A DNA stretch of 7,210 nucleotides from Paracoccaceae bacterium (GTDB taxonomy: Bacteria; Pseudomonadota; Alphaproteobacteria; Rhodobacterales; Rhodobacteraceae). The position numbers were made by a program, and so were the translations under genes. Below, one piece after another: positions 1-7,030 of this stretch (position 1 is the first letter of the stretch; the number at the start of each line of letters is the position of its first letter). The stretch is from contig JAHRVZ010000440.1 of NCBI GenBank assembly GCA_019090405.1, positions 1 through 7,210 on the forward strand. The letters run 5' to 3'. The notes under the pieces are model-generated. The model ran no database searches. It was not told the origin of the DNA and saw only the letters and a program-made list of their open reading frames with translations.

Positions 1-878
1 TCGACGATGACAAAGCCATTGTGGCGACCACTGACTTTTTCATGCCCGTGGTAGACGACCCTTTTGATTTCGGTGCAATCGCTGCGGCCAATGCCTTGTC
101 TGATGTCTATGCAGTTGGGGCGCGGCCGTTGTTTGCGCTGGCCGTGGCAGGGATGCCAACCGGAAAAATGTCTACTGAAACGATTGCCAAAATCATGGCA
201 GGTGGCGCGGATATGGCCGCCAAGGCCGGGATCATTGTTGGAGGTGGCCATTCCATTGACAGCCCCGAACCGATCTATGGTTTGGCAGTTGTTGGCATGG
301 TGCATCCTGATCAGGTCAAACGCAATTGCACAGCTCAGGACGGCGACGTTCTTATTCTGGGCAAGGCTTTGGGTGTTGGCATTCTTAGCAATGCGTTCAA
401 AAAGGGCGATTTGTCAGACGATGATTACGCCCAGATGATTGCCAGCACCACGAAACTGAACGCGATTGGTGCGGATTTTGCGGCACTTGCCGAGGTCCAT
501 GCCATGACCGATGTAACCGGCTTTGGGCTGCTGGGGCACCTCACAGAAATGTGCCAAGGCTCGGGCCTTGCTGCAACTGTTGATCTGGGCGCTGTGCCGT
601 TGCTTGATTGTGCCATTCCATTTGCCAAAGCAGGTCTGAACACCGGCGCCGGAACCCGCAATCGTGAGGCTTCTGGCGCTAGCGTCACGCTGCCCGCTGA
701 CCTGCCTGACTGGCATCGCAACCTGTTGTTTGATCCGCAAACCTCAGGTGGATTGCTGGTCAGTGTGGCCGCTGAACAGGCCAACGACGTATTGGCGATG
801 TTCCATGAACAGGGTTACGCATCTGCTGCAATTATTGGTCAGATCAGCAAAGGAAGCGGGATCACCGTTTCTGGCTAA
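1..878 (+). CDS. selD: Selenide, water dikinase SelD (selenophosphate synthetase), 5'-truncated by the window edge
   Basis: SelD makes selenophosphate from selenide and ATP in the cytoplasm; this is the selenium donor for selenocysteine and for tRNA 2-selenouridine. The frame is open from base 3 to the TAA at 876-878 (291 codons), and it continues past the left edge, so the GTG at 21 is an internal Val and not the start. Family motifs are in order: TTDFFMPVVDDPFDFG (nt 27-74), IAAANALSDVYAVG, GGGHSIDSPEP (nt 240-272), MTDVTGFGLLGH (nt 504-539), an NREASG segment (nt 660-677) and FDPQTSGGLL (nt 729-758). It is the short E. coli type (347 aa), so about 55-60 residues are missing. These include the glycine-rich N-terminal segment with the catalytic Cys/Sec and Lys, so whether this SelD uses Cys or Sec cannot be seen. 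mnmH, a consumer of its product, lies 137 bases downstream on the same strand. The family assignment is very secure. Confidence 0.97.
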   Translation, partial: DDDKAIVATTDFFMPVVDDPFDFGAIAAANALSDVYAVGARPLFALAVAGMPTGKMSTETIAKIMAGGADMAAKAGIIVGGGHSIDSPEPIYGLAVVGMVHPDQVKRNCTAQDGDVLILGKALGVGILSNAFKKGDLSDDDYAQMIASTTKLNAIGADFAALAEVHAMTDVTGFGLLGHLTEMCQGSGLAATVDLGAVPLLDCAIPFAKAGLNTGAGTRNREASGASVTLPADLPDWHRNLLFDPQTSGGLLVSVAAEQANDVLAMFHEQGYASAAIIGQISKGSGITVSG

Positions 879-884
879 GCACCC

Positions 885-982
885 AGGGTCAGATCACCGA
901 CCAATGCTAGGCGCTGCTGATCCAACCGCGACTCGACGCGGGTAGGTAGTGGCAGGCCTTGATCAAGGGGTAATCTGACCCT
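885..982. repeat. 98-base unit bounded by 14-base inverted repeats in the selD-mnmH gap
   Basis: Bases 885-894 (agggtcagat) are the exact reverse complement of 973-982 (atctgaccct). After one mismatch (895/972) three more pairs follow (896-898 with 969-971), giving a 14-base arm with 13 pairs. Inside lie a hairpin with a 5-base stem and 6-base loop (ccgcg 926-930, cgcgg 937-941) and a perfect 12-base palindrome (ccttgatcaagg, 957-968). The core ggtcagatca also occurs as a direct repeat at 837-846, inside the end of selD. No target-site duplication is evident next to the arms, and no reading frame in the unit looks like a gene. It could be a structured leader RNA of mnmH, a small MITE- or REP-like element, or a binding region; the sequence alone does not decide. 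The repeat itself is directly visible; its role is not known. Confidence 0.6.
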
Positions 983-1005
983 TTCGAACGTCTCACTGCT
1001 GCGCT

Positions 1006-1010
1006 AGGAA
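1006..1010 (+). promoter_or_regulatory. Ribosome binding site of mnmH
   Basis: AGGAA lies 5 bases before the ATG at 1016. It supports that start codon and separate translation initiation from selD, which ends 137 bases upstream. Confidence 0.7.
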
Positions 1011-1015
1011 CCGGA

Positions 1016-2059
1016 ATGAATTTTGAACTGACCACCCTTGCTGACCTGAATAAACTGCCGTTCGATCAGATCATTGATGTGCGCAGCGCAGCCGAATTCG
1101 CCAAAGACCACCTGCCCGGAGCGATCAACCTGCCGGTTCTTGATGATACCGAACGCGCCACCGTCGGGACAATTTATGTGCAGGAAAGCCGGTTTCGCGC
1201 CCGCAAGATCGGCGCGGCACTGGTAGCACGCAATGCGGCGCGCCACATTGAAAACGCGCTGGCTGACAAAGATGGCAGTTACCAGCCGCTGGTTTACTGC
1301 TGGCGAGGGGGTCAGCGGTCCGGGTCATTTGCCACGATCCTGAAACAGGTCGGCTGGCGGGTTCAGTTGCTGGACGGCGGCTATCGCAGTTACCGCAGGC
1401 TGGTCAGCAAGGCGCTTTATGATACGGAATTTCCAACCCCAGTGGTGATATTGGCAGGCAACACCGGCACCGCGAAAACTGAACTGTTGGGGCGATTGCG
1501 TGACCTTGGAACCCAGATCATTGACCTTGAAGGCTTGGCCCATCATCGCGGGTCGCTATTTGGCGAGATGTCTCAAAAGCAACCAACCCAAAAGACATTT
1601 GAAGGCGCGCTGGCGTTTGAGATCGCAGCTCTTGATCCCTCTCGTCCCGTCGTGATCGAGGCGGAATCAAGCAAGGTTGGCAAAATCAATCTACCTCCGC
1701 AGTTATGGAAAGCCATGCGCGCAGCTCCGCGGATTACAATTCAGGCGCCGCTACGGGACCGGGCGAACTATTTGGCGCGGGTCTATATCGAAATCACAGA
1801 AAATCAGGACAAGCTGCTGAAAACGATCAGTAAACTAAGCCGCATTCATTCAGCCGAGCGTATCGAACAATGGCGCGGCTTTGCACAGGATGGCGCGTTT
1901 GCACAATTGGCAGCCGGGTTGATAGAGCACCATTATGACCCAAGGTATGCAAAACAGGTCTCACACCAGAACGACACGCTGGTAAGCCTCGACTCACTCA
2001 GTCCGGATCATCTTGATCAAACCGCTCAGAAATTGGCCCGAATTGCAGAGGCTCGATAG
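1016..2059 (+). CDS. mnmH: tRNA 2-selenouridine synthase MnmH (SelU, YbbB)
   Basis: MnmH replaces sulfur by selenium in the wobble 2-thiouridine of tRNAs for Lys, Glu and Gln, through a geranylated intermediate, using selenophosphate from SelD. The 347-residue protein (E. coli about 364) has an N-terminal rhodanese domain (about 15-135). It carries IIDVRSAAEF (19-28) and the active-site loop YCWRGGQRSGS (94-104) with Cys95 as the expected catalytic residue. A P-loop domain follows: AGNTGTAKTELL (147-158), then DLEGLAHHRGSLFG (170-183) and IEAESSKVGKINLPP (214-228), all typical of this family. The P-loop reads GNTGTAKT, with Ala153 where the consensus has Gly before the Lys. The start ATG has AGGAA 5 bases upstream. 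The pairing with selD makes a complete 2-selenouridine route; no selA, selB or selC is seen in the window. Family identity is very secure. Confidence 0.97.
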   Translation: MNFELTTLADLNKLPFDQIIDVRSAAEFAKDHLPGAINLPVLDDTERATVGTIYVQESRFRARKIGAALVARNAARHIENALADKDGSYQPLVYCWRGGQRSGSFATILKQVGWRVQLLDGGYRSYRRLVSKALYDTEFPTPVVILAGNTGTAKTELLGRLRDLGTQIIDLEGLAHHRGSLFGEMSQKQPTQKTFEGALAFEIAALDPSRPVVIEAESSKVGKINLPPQLWKAMRAAPRITIQAPLRDRANYLARVYIEITENQDKLLKTISKLSRIHSAERIEQWRGFAQDGAFAQLAAGLIEHHYDPRYAKQVSHQNDTLVSLDSLSPDHLDQTAQKLARIAEAR

Positions 2060-2161
2060 TTCGGTGGCGTCTGCGGCGTCGGGTTTTTAGCCATTTCTTA
2101 GTTTTCATACCAACGCCGGTGCGCTTTCGGGTGGCTTTCTGTTCGAATGCAAATGGGGATT

Positions 2162-2182
2162 GCCTCCGGCGGGGATATTTTT
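2162..2182 (+). terminator. Terminator-like hairpin with T run between convergent mnmH and the deaminase gene
   Basis: The sequence gcctccggcgggg (2162-2174) can fold into a short GC-rich hairpin (cctc with gggg, including a U-G pair, 4-base loop). It is followed by ATA and five T (2178-2182). In + orientation this would end transcripts from mnmH, whose stop is 102 bases upstream. From memory, near-identical cctccggcggg-plus-T-run strings are frequent at gene ends in Rhodobacteraceae. The stem is short, so the terminator role is moderately supported. The rest of the gap (2060-2161 and 2183-2200) holds no gene; a small odd palindrome ctgaatttcag sits at 2189-2199. Confidence 0.5.
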
Positions 2183-2200
2183 ACCAAACTGAATTTCAGA

Positions 2201-3487
2201 TTATTCAGATGGGATATAGTCGGCGGGATCGACGTTTATTGGCCTGCCTGGCAGGTTTAGTTCGGTGATTTGTGGGTGACTGCGGGCAATGACAGCCCCT
2301 TTGCGAATGACCGCAAGTCGGTTGGCGCGCAGGCGAATTGCTTCGATTGGGCTGCGCGCCTGAAGTAAGACCATATTTGCCGCACCTCCCTTGACCAAAC
2401 CATACCCATCAAGCCCCATGATCTGCGCAGAATTTGTCGTCACGGCCTCAAAACACCAGGCCATATCCGCGCGGCTGCTAAGCTGCCCCACATGCAGCCC
2501 CATTGAAGCCACATCCAGCATGTCCGCGCGCCCCATCGAATACCAAGGGTCCATGACGCAATCAGAGCCAAAGCCAACGGTGATCCCGGCATTGCGCAAT
2601 TCTGGCACACGCGTCTGTCCACGGCGTTTTGGATAGGTATCGTGACGCCCCTGTAGCATGATGTTGATCAGCGGGTTGGGGATGGCGTGCACCTGCGCCT
2701 CGGCCATCAATGGGATCAGTTTTGAGACATAATAATTGTCCATCGAATGCATCGACGTCAAATGCGATCCGGCCACGCGCCCCTGAAGGCCCAATCGCTG
2801 GGTTTCATAAATCAGGGTTTCGATATGGCGACTGTGTGGATCGTCGCTTTCGTCGCAATGCATATCGACCATCAGCCCACGCTCCGCCGCGATCTGGCAC
2901 AATTGCCGCACCGATTCGGCCCCATCCGCCATGGTGCGTTCAAAATGCGGGATGCCGCCAACGATATCGACACCCATATCCAAAGCCCGCAACAGATTGG
3001 TCATCGCGGTGGGATCACGCAGCACGCCGTCTTGTGGGAAGGCCACAAGTTGCAGATCAAGATAGGGTGCCACCTGTTGGCGCACGTCCAATAGCGCCTG
3101 CACCCCGGTCAAACTGTCGTCGCACACATCGACATGGCTGCGGATCGCCCCGATCCCCATGGAAACCGCCAGATCACAATAGCGCAGGGCACGGGTGATG
3201 ATGTCATCGACGGTCTGGATTTGCTTCAGCTCGCCCCAGAGTGCGATGCCTTCCAGCAAAGTGCCAGACACGTTCATTCGCGGCGAGCCGAGCGATAGCG
3301 TCGCGTCCATATGGAAATGAGGATCAACAAAGGGCGGAGAAACCAGATAGCCACCCGCGTCGATGATTTCGCCGGCTTGGGCAGTTATTGCAGCCTCAAT
3401 CGCGGCGATTTCACCGTTTTTGCAGGCGATATCAACACCCTGTTGGCCGTCGGGCAGGCAGGCGTTTTTAATGATCAGATCGAACAT
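2201..3487 (-). CDS. codA: CodA-family deaminase (cytosine / probable 5-methylcytosine deaminase, amidohydrolase superfamily)
   Basis: This metal-dependent amidohydrolase should hydrolytically deaminate cytosine or a 5-substituted cytosine in the cytoplasm. From the ATG at 3487 it has 428 residues (E. coli CodA 427) and aligns over its whole length. Metal ligands are His57 and His59 (DPHFHMD), His210 (MHCDESDD) and Asp309. Other active-site residues are Gln152 (AFPQDG), Glu213 and His242 (SHLTSMHS). The stretch NPLINIMLQGRHDTYPKRRG matches CodA closely. The loop GSDCVMDPWY has Ser308 and Cys310 where CodA has His312 and Asp314. Loss of that Asp is the reported mark of 5-methylcytosine deaminases, so the substrate may be 5-methylcytosine. 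A TTG two codons upstream is in frame, but AAAGG ends 8 bases before the ATG and only 2 before the TTG. It is the last gene of the transporter operon, 11 bases after the second permease. The family is secure; the exact substrate is inferred. Confidence 0.9.
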   Translation of the reverse strand: MFDLIIKNACLPDGQQGVDIACKNGEIAAIEAAITAQAGEIIDAGGYLVSPPFVDPHFHMDATLSLGSPRMNVSGTLLEGIALWGELKQIQTVDDIITRALRYCDLAVSMGIGAIRSHVDVCDDSLTGVQALLDVRQQVAPYLDLQLVAFPQDGVLRDPTAMTNLLRALDMGVDIVGGIPHFERTMADGAESVRQLCQIAAERGLMVDMHCDESDDPHSRHIETLIYETQRLGLQGRVAGSHLTSMHSMDNYYVSKLIPLMAEAQVHAIPNPLINIMLQGRHDTYPKRRGQTRVPELRNAGITVGFGSDCVMDPWYSMGRADMLDVASMGLHVGQLSSRADMAWCFEAVTTNSAQIMGLDGYGLVKGGAANMVLLQARSPIEAIRLRANRLAVIRKGAVIARSHPQITELNLPGRPINVDPADYIPSE

Positions 3488-3495
3488 GGGCAAAA

Positions 3496-3500
3496 CCTTT
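3496..3500 (-). promoter_or_regulatory. Ribosome binding site of the deaminase gene, overlapping the permease stop
   Basis: On the - strand TAAAGG combines the stop codon of the second permease (3501-3499) with a Shine-Dalgarno AAAGG, 8 bases before the ATG at 3487. This decides the ATG over the upstream TTG at 3493 and suggests re-initiation by ribosomes finishing the permease. Confidence 0.65.
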
Positions 3501-4440
3501 AGCGTTGGCCTTTAAACCAGGGGGTCAGCAAAGCACGCGGATAATCAGCCCCACGCGCCGCAATCACAAGGGCCAGAATTGACAGGATATAAGGTGCCAT
3601 CAGGAACACCTGCCCCGGCACCAAAGCGCCGACTTCGGTTTGCAGACGGACCTGAAAGGCATCAAAAGCTCCGAACAGCAACGCGCCCAACAGCGCCTTG
3701 CCCGGTCGCCAGCTTGCAAAAATCACCAAGGCGATGCAAACCCAGCCACGCCCATTGACCATGCCGAAGAAAAACGCGTCAAAGGCTGACATGGTCAGGA
3801 ATGCGCCCCCCAAGGCCATCAGGGCTGACCCCGCCATGACCGCTCCAATCCGTAAGCTGTAGACCGACAAGCCCTGCGCATCGACGCTGTCCGGGTTGTC
3901 ACCGACCGCCTTTATCGCGACACCCAACGCTGTGCGCTCCAGAACGTACCAGACCAGAACAACCATCAACAGCGCAAGCCACGTCATCGCAGTTTGCTGA
4001 AACAATACGGGGCCGATAAATGGTAAATCCGAAAGCCCCGCAATATCAAGCGCCTGAAACGATTCGATCCGGGGCGGTGATGTCACATTGGGCAACGCCG
4101 TGCGATAGATGAAATAGCTGACCGAAGTGGCAAACAGCGTCACCCCCAACCCGGACACATGTTGCGACAGCCCCAAAGGCACTGTCAGAATGGCATGGAT
4201 CAGGCCAAAAAAGGCACCAACCAGGGCCGCCGCCAACAGACCTCCCCAAAGCCCGGCGCCCAGCCAGACCGCCATCCAGCCGGCCATGGCTCCGGCGGCG
4301 AATATACCTTCGATGCCAAGGTTCAGAACACCGGATTTTTCGCAGATCAGCGCGCCAAGAACGCCGAAAATCAGCGGTGTGGCGATGCGCAAAGAGGCGG
4401 CCCAGAAACTGTCGGTCAACAGGATTTGTAAAATATCCAT
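3499..4440 (-). CDS. ABC transporter permease, BPD_transp_2 family (NupQ/YufQ-like), second permease
   Basis: An inner-membrane permease of 313 residues, one half of the transmembrane channel of a BMP-type nucleoside or nucleobase importer. Hydrophobic segments cover most of the chain. Family motifs are GVLNLGIEGIFAAGAM (37-52), GLGVTLFATSVSYFIYR (98-114), the cytoplasmic coupling loop LGVAIKAVGDNPDSVDAQG (172-190) and GRGWVCIALVIFASWRPGK (230-248). The shorter length and the LNLGIEG motif mark it as the YufQ/NupQ-type partner, distinct from the longer permease encoded just before it. Its ATG (4440-4438) shares one base with the TAA of that permease (TAATG), with only a weak G-rich site upstream, so translation is probably coupled. 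The substrate is not readable from the sequence; the deaminase that follows suggests a pyrimidine base or nucleoside. Confidence 0.93.
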   Translation of the reverse strand: MDILQILLTDSFWAASLRIATPLIFGVLGALICEKSGVLNLGIEGIFAAGAMAGWMAVWLGAGLWGGLLAAALVGAFFGLIHAILTVPLGLSQHVSGLGVTLFATSVSYFIYRTALPNVTSPPRIESFQALDIAGLSDLPFIGPVLFQQTAMTWLALLMVVLVWYVLERTALGVAIKAVGDNPDSVDAQGLSVYSLRIGAVMAGSALMALGGAFLTMSAFDAFFFGMVNGRGWVCIALVIFASWRPGKALLGALLFGAFDAFQVRLQTEVGALVPGQVFLMAPYILSILALVIAARGADYPRALLTPWFKGQR

Positions 4441-5507
4441 TACGCCACCCCGACCTTGCTGCGCACAATGCGAAAGCGGGCGAAAAAACCACCGATCAAC
4501 ACGCAGAGCAGCGACATCGAGACCACCAGATCGGCCAGATATGATGACACGCCCATGGCGCGGCTCATGCTGTCGGCCCCGACAAACACCGATGCGATGA
4601 ACAACGCGGAAATCACTACACCAACCGGCGATAAGCCGGCCAGCATCGCCACGACAATGCCGGTATACCCAAAGCCGGGCGATAAATCGGCGGTCAGATA
4701 GCCCTTAAGCCCGGCAACCTCACTGACGCCGGCCAGTCCGGCCAAGCCGCCCGAGACAATTGCCACACTCATCAACGAGCGATTGACCCTGATCCCGGCG
4801 TGACGCGCGGCGGCGGCGTTTTCACCCACCGCCCGCAGACGAAACCCCCAGACAGATCGCGCCAACATGAATTGCGCGATACCTGCCGCGACCAGCGCCA
4901 TAATCAGGCCAGAATGGATGCGCATCCGGTCCATCAATTGCGGTAACATGCCCTGATCAAGGATTGGTGAAGATTGCGGCCAACCAAGGCTCATCGGGTC
5001 TTTTAGCGCGCCCTCAAGCATCATCTGCACAAAGATCAGAATGACGAAATTCAACAGCAAGGTCGTTACCACTTCATCGGCACCAAAGCGGGTTTTCAGC
5101 ACCGTTGGCACGGCCATTCCGGCAGCCCCTGCGGCGGCTCCGAACACTACAATCAGCGGCACAAGCACAAAGGCAGGCGCGTCCACCGCGCCCGAGCCGA
5201 TGGCAACAGCCGCCATGGCACCAAGGTAAAGCTGCCCTTCGGCCCCGATATTCCACAGCTTGGCACGGAACGCCAATGCGGCGGCAAGGCCGGTGAAAAT
5301 CAATGGTGTTGCACGGGTCAGCATTTCTGAAAACGCGAATTTTGAGCCGAACACGCCTTTTGCCATTTCCGCGTAAGCCGTTGATATGTCGGCCCCGGCA
5401 AACGCCAGCGGGATCGACGCAAGCGCCAGTGCTACAAGAGCCGACAAGATCGGCACCCCAAGGGTCAGCGCGCGGGGCGGGGCATTGCGGGCCTCGATTC
5501 GGATCAT
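4440..5507 (-). CDS. ABC transporter permease, BPD_transp_2 family (NupP/YufP-like), first permease
   Basis: An inner-membrane permease of 355 residues that should pair with the NupQ-like protein to form the import channel. A hydrophobic segment at about 15-38 is followed by a periplasmic stretch and several more membrane segments to about 343. Diagnostic motifs are LWNIGAEGQLYLGAMAA (84-100), DEVVTTLLLNFVI (144-156), the coupling loop GFRLRAVGENAAAARHAGI (221-239) and FGYTGIVVAMLAGLSPVG (279-296). The start ATG overlaps the ATPase stop in an ATGA arrangement (5504-5507), and AGGAG ends 7 bases upstream, giving a good initiation site despite the overlap. Homologues in this family carry purine or pyrimidine nucleosides and, in some systems, bases; which one applies here is inferred only from the neighbouring deaminase. 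Confidence 0.94.
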   Translation of the reverse strand: MIRIEARNAPPRALTLGVPILSALVALALASIPLAFAGADISTAYAEMAKGVFGSKFAFSEMLTRATPLIFTGLAAALAFRAKLWNIGAEGQLYLGAMAAVAIGSGAVDAPAFVLVPLIVVFGAAAGAAGMAVPTVLKTRFGADEVVTTLLLNFVILIFVQMMLEGALKDPMSLGWPQSSPILDQGMLPQLMDRMRIHSGLIMALVAAGIAQFMLARSVWGFRLRAVGENAAAARHAGIRVNRSLMSVAIVSGGLAGLAGVSEVAGLKGYLTADLSPGFGYTGIVVAMLAGLSPVGVVISALFIASVFVGADSMSRAMGVSSYLADLVVSMSLLCVLIGGFFARFRIVRSKVGVA

Positions 5508-7018
5508 GCGTGTTCTCCTGCCATGCTCAGGCCGATTTCTTCGCGGTCCCGTGTGGTGAGTTCGCTTAACTGTCCGTCATGGATCACCATGATACGGTCC
5601 GCCAGTCCAAGTATTTCGTCCAGATCCTCTGAGATCAGCAACACCCCTGCCCCGCGTTTGCGCGCCTCAAGCAATCGACGCCCAACTTCGGCAGCGGCCC
5701 CCATATCAAGGCCGCGCGTCGGCTGGTTGGCCAATATCAGGCGCGGGGTCTGGTCAAACACCCGTGCAAGGATCAGCTTTTGGATATTGCCGCCTGACAG
5801 CAACCGCGCAGCGGCATCGCTGCCGGGGCCACGCACGTCGTAGTCTTTGGTCAACCGGTCTGCATTGGCCTGAATTGCGTCCCGGTTCAACAATCCGCGA
5901 GTCTGGATATCGGCATCATTCAACCGTTCGATCACCATGTTTTCCGCTACGGTCATGGCGCCAACAATACCGTCGTGGTGGCGATCCTCGGGGATGCGTC
6001 CGACGCCTGCAGTGATCATGGTCAGCGGATTGGGGCGGCTGATTTCAGTACCGCCTACAGACACAGTACCGCGATCTGGTCGCATCAATCCCGACACCAG
6101 ACCGGCCAATGCTGACTGGCCATTGCCCGATACTCCAGCAATGCCAAGAATTTCGTGGGAATGGACGCTGAAACTGGCGCGGCTTAGACTGTCGCGTTTG
6201 GACTGGCCCTGAACACTGACGTCTTTCAGGGTCAGCATCGGTGTTCCCGGCGACATCGTTTCGCGTGCGGTTACCGGGGTATCAGCACCGACCATCATGC
6301 GCGCTATGACGCGTTCATCGGCGTCTTTTGTGGCAATTTCACCGACTTTTTGCCCGTGGCGCAGCACCGCAATGCGATTGGAAAACGCCAGAACTTCGCG
6401 CAGTTTATGGGAAATGAAAATCACCGCCAGACCGTTTTGGGTCATGGTGGCGACATTTTCAAACAGGGTATCGGCCTCTTGCGGGGTCAAAACGGCGGTG
6501 GGTTCATCCAGCACCAGAATACGCGCATCGCGATACAGTGCTTTCAGGATTTCGACGCGCTGGCGTTCGCCCACCGAAAGTTGCCCGACGGGGGTATCCA
6601 GCGGCGCAACCAGCCCGCTTTGTTCCATTATCGCCAGCAGTTTTGCCCGGGCAGCAGCGCGATTGCGACGCCATGAAAACAGCGGTTCAGACCCCAGTAC
6701 AACATTGTCAAATGTCGTCAGGTTCAATGCCAGCGTAAAATGCTGATGCACCATGCCGATGCCCGCCGCCAATGCGGCCTGTGGATGGCCCAATTGCAAC
6801 GGCGTCATCACGCCATCCTGCAACACTTCAACCGAGCCGCTGTCGGGCAAGTAATGGCCAAACAGCATGTTCATCAAAGTGGTCTTGCCGGCCCCGTTTT
6901 CACCAAGCAACGCCAACACTTCGCCGCGATGCAAATCAAGGCTTACGGCGTCATTGGCAACAACCGATCCGAACCGTTTGGACAGCGCATTCAGCGACAG
7001 TATTTTGGGGTTTTCCAT
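5504..7018 (-). CDS. ABC transporter ATP-binding protein with two nucleotide-binding domains (NupO/YufO-like)
   Basis: The cytoplasmic energy unit of a BMP-type nucleoside importer, 504 residues from the ATG at 7018 (an in-frame TTG lies two codons upstream). The first domain is complete: Walker A GENGAGKTT (39-47), Q-loop Gln92, signature LSVGERQRV (147-155), Walker B ILVLDEP with Asp171 and Glu172, and His204. The second domain (about 260-490) has signature LSGGNIQK (407-414) but altered catalytic motifs. Walker A is GVSGNGQS with Gln301 for Lys, Walker B is LILANQP with Asn431 and Gln432 for Asp and Glu, and the H-loop has Glu464 for His. One degenerate site is usual in this tandem family (RbsA-, YufO-like). 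No clear Shine-Dalgarno precedes the ATG, and a strong hairpin lies 12 bases upstream. The stop overlaps the first permease start (ATGA). Confidence 0.95.
   Translation of the reverse strand: MENPKILSLNALSKRFGSVVANDAVSLDLHRGEVLALLGENGAGKTTLMNMLFGHYLPDSGSVEVLQDGVMTPLQLGHPQAALAAGIGMVHQHFTLALNLTTFDNVVLGSEPLFSWRRNRAAARAKLLAIMEQSGLVAPLDTPVGQLSVGERQRVEILKALYRDARILVLDEPTAVLTPQEADTLFENVATMTQNGLAVIFISHKLREVLAFSNRIAVLRHGQKVGEIATKDADERVIARMMVGADTPVTARETMSPGTPMLTLKDVSVQGQSKRDSLSRASFSVHSHEILGIAGVSGNGQSALAGLVSGLMRPDRGTVSVGGTEISRPNPLTMITAGVGRIPEDRHHDGIVGAMTVAENMVIERLNDADIQTRGLLNRDAIQANADRLTKDYDVRGPGSDAAARLLSGGNIQKLILARVFDQTPRLILANQPTRGLDMGAAAEVGRRLLEARKRGAGVLLISEDLDEILGLADRIMVIHDGQLSELTTRDREEIGLSMAGEHA
5515..5519 (-). 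promoter_or_regulatory. Ribosome binding site of the first permease, inside the ATPase gene
   Basis: AGGAG on the - strand lies in the last codons of the ATPase gene, 7 bases before the permease ATG at 5507. It supports that start and independent or coupled initiation at the ATGA overlap. Confidence 0.65.
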
Positions 7019-7030
7019 GTGCAAACAGAT

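Noticed and set aside
664..945. + strand reading frame running from selD into the selD-mnmH gap (93 codons)
   Set aside because: Most of it lies out of frame within selD, which is clearly coding in another frame; the product has no recognisable family features and there is no good ribosome site.
879..1015. Possible selC (tRNA-Sec) gene or other tRNA in the selenium gene gap
   Set aside because: No tRNA T-loop motif, no plausible acceptor stem with CCA and no anticodon arm could be found; the inverted-repeat arms are separated by 70 bases but do not fit a cloverleaf.
2060..2092. ggcgtc repeats followed by ggg and TTTTT just after mnmH as a terminator
   Set aside because: The GC-rich part is a direct repeat (ggcgtc twice), not an inverted one, so no stable stem precedes the T run.
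2710..3198. Long antisense frame (162 codons) on the + strand inside the deaminase gene
   Set aside because: Low-complexity Arg/Pro-rich product typical of a shadow frame opposite a GC-rich gene; the - strand CodA homologue explains the region fully.
3488..3493. TTG at 3493 as the deaminase start
   Set aside because: The Shine-Dalgarno AAAGG is only 2 bases from the TTG but 8 from the ATG at 3487, so the ATG is the better start.
7019..7024. TTG at 7024 as the ATPase start
   Set aside because: No ribosome site supports it, and the ATG two codons later is the simpler choice; the two cannot be firmly separated from sequence alone.
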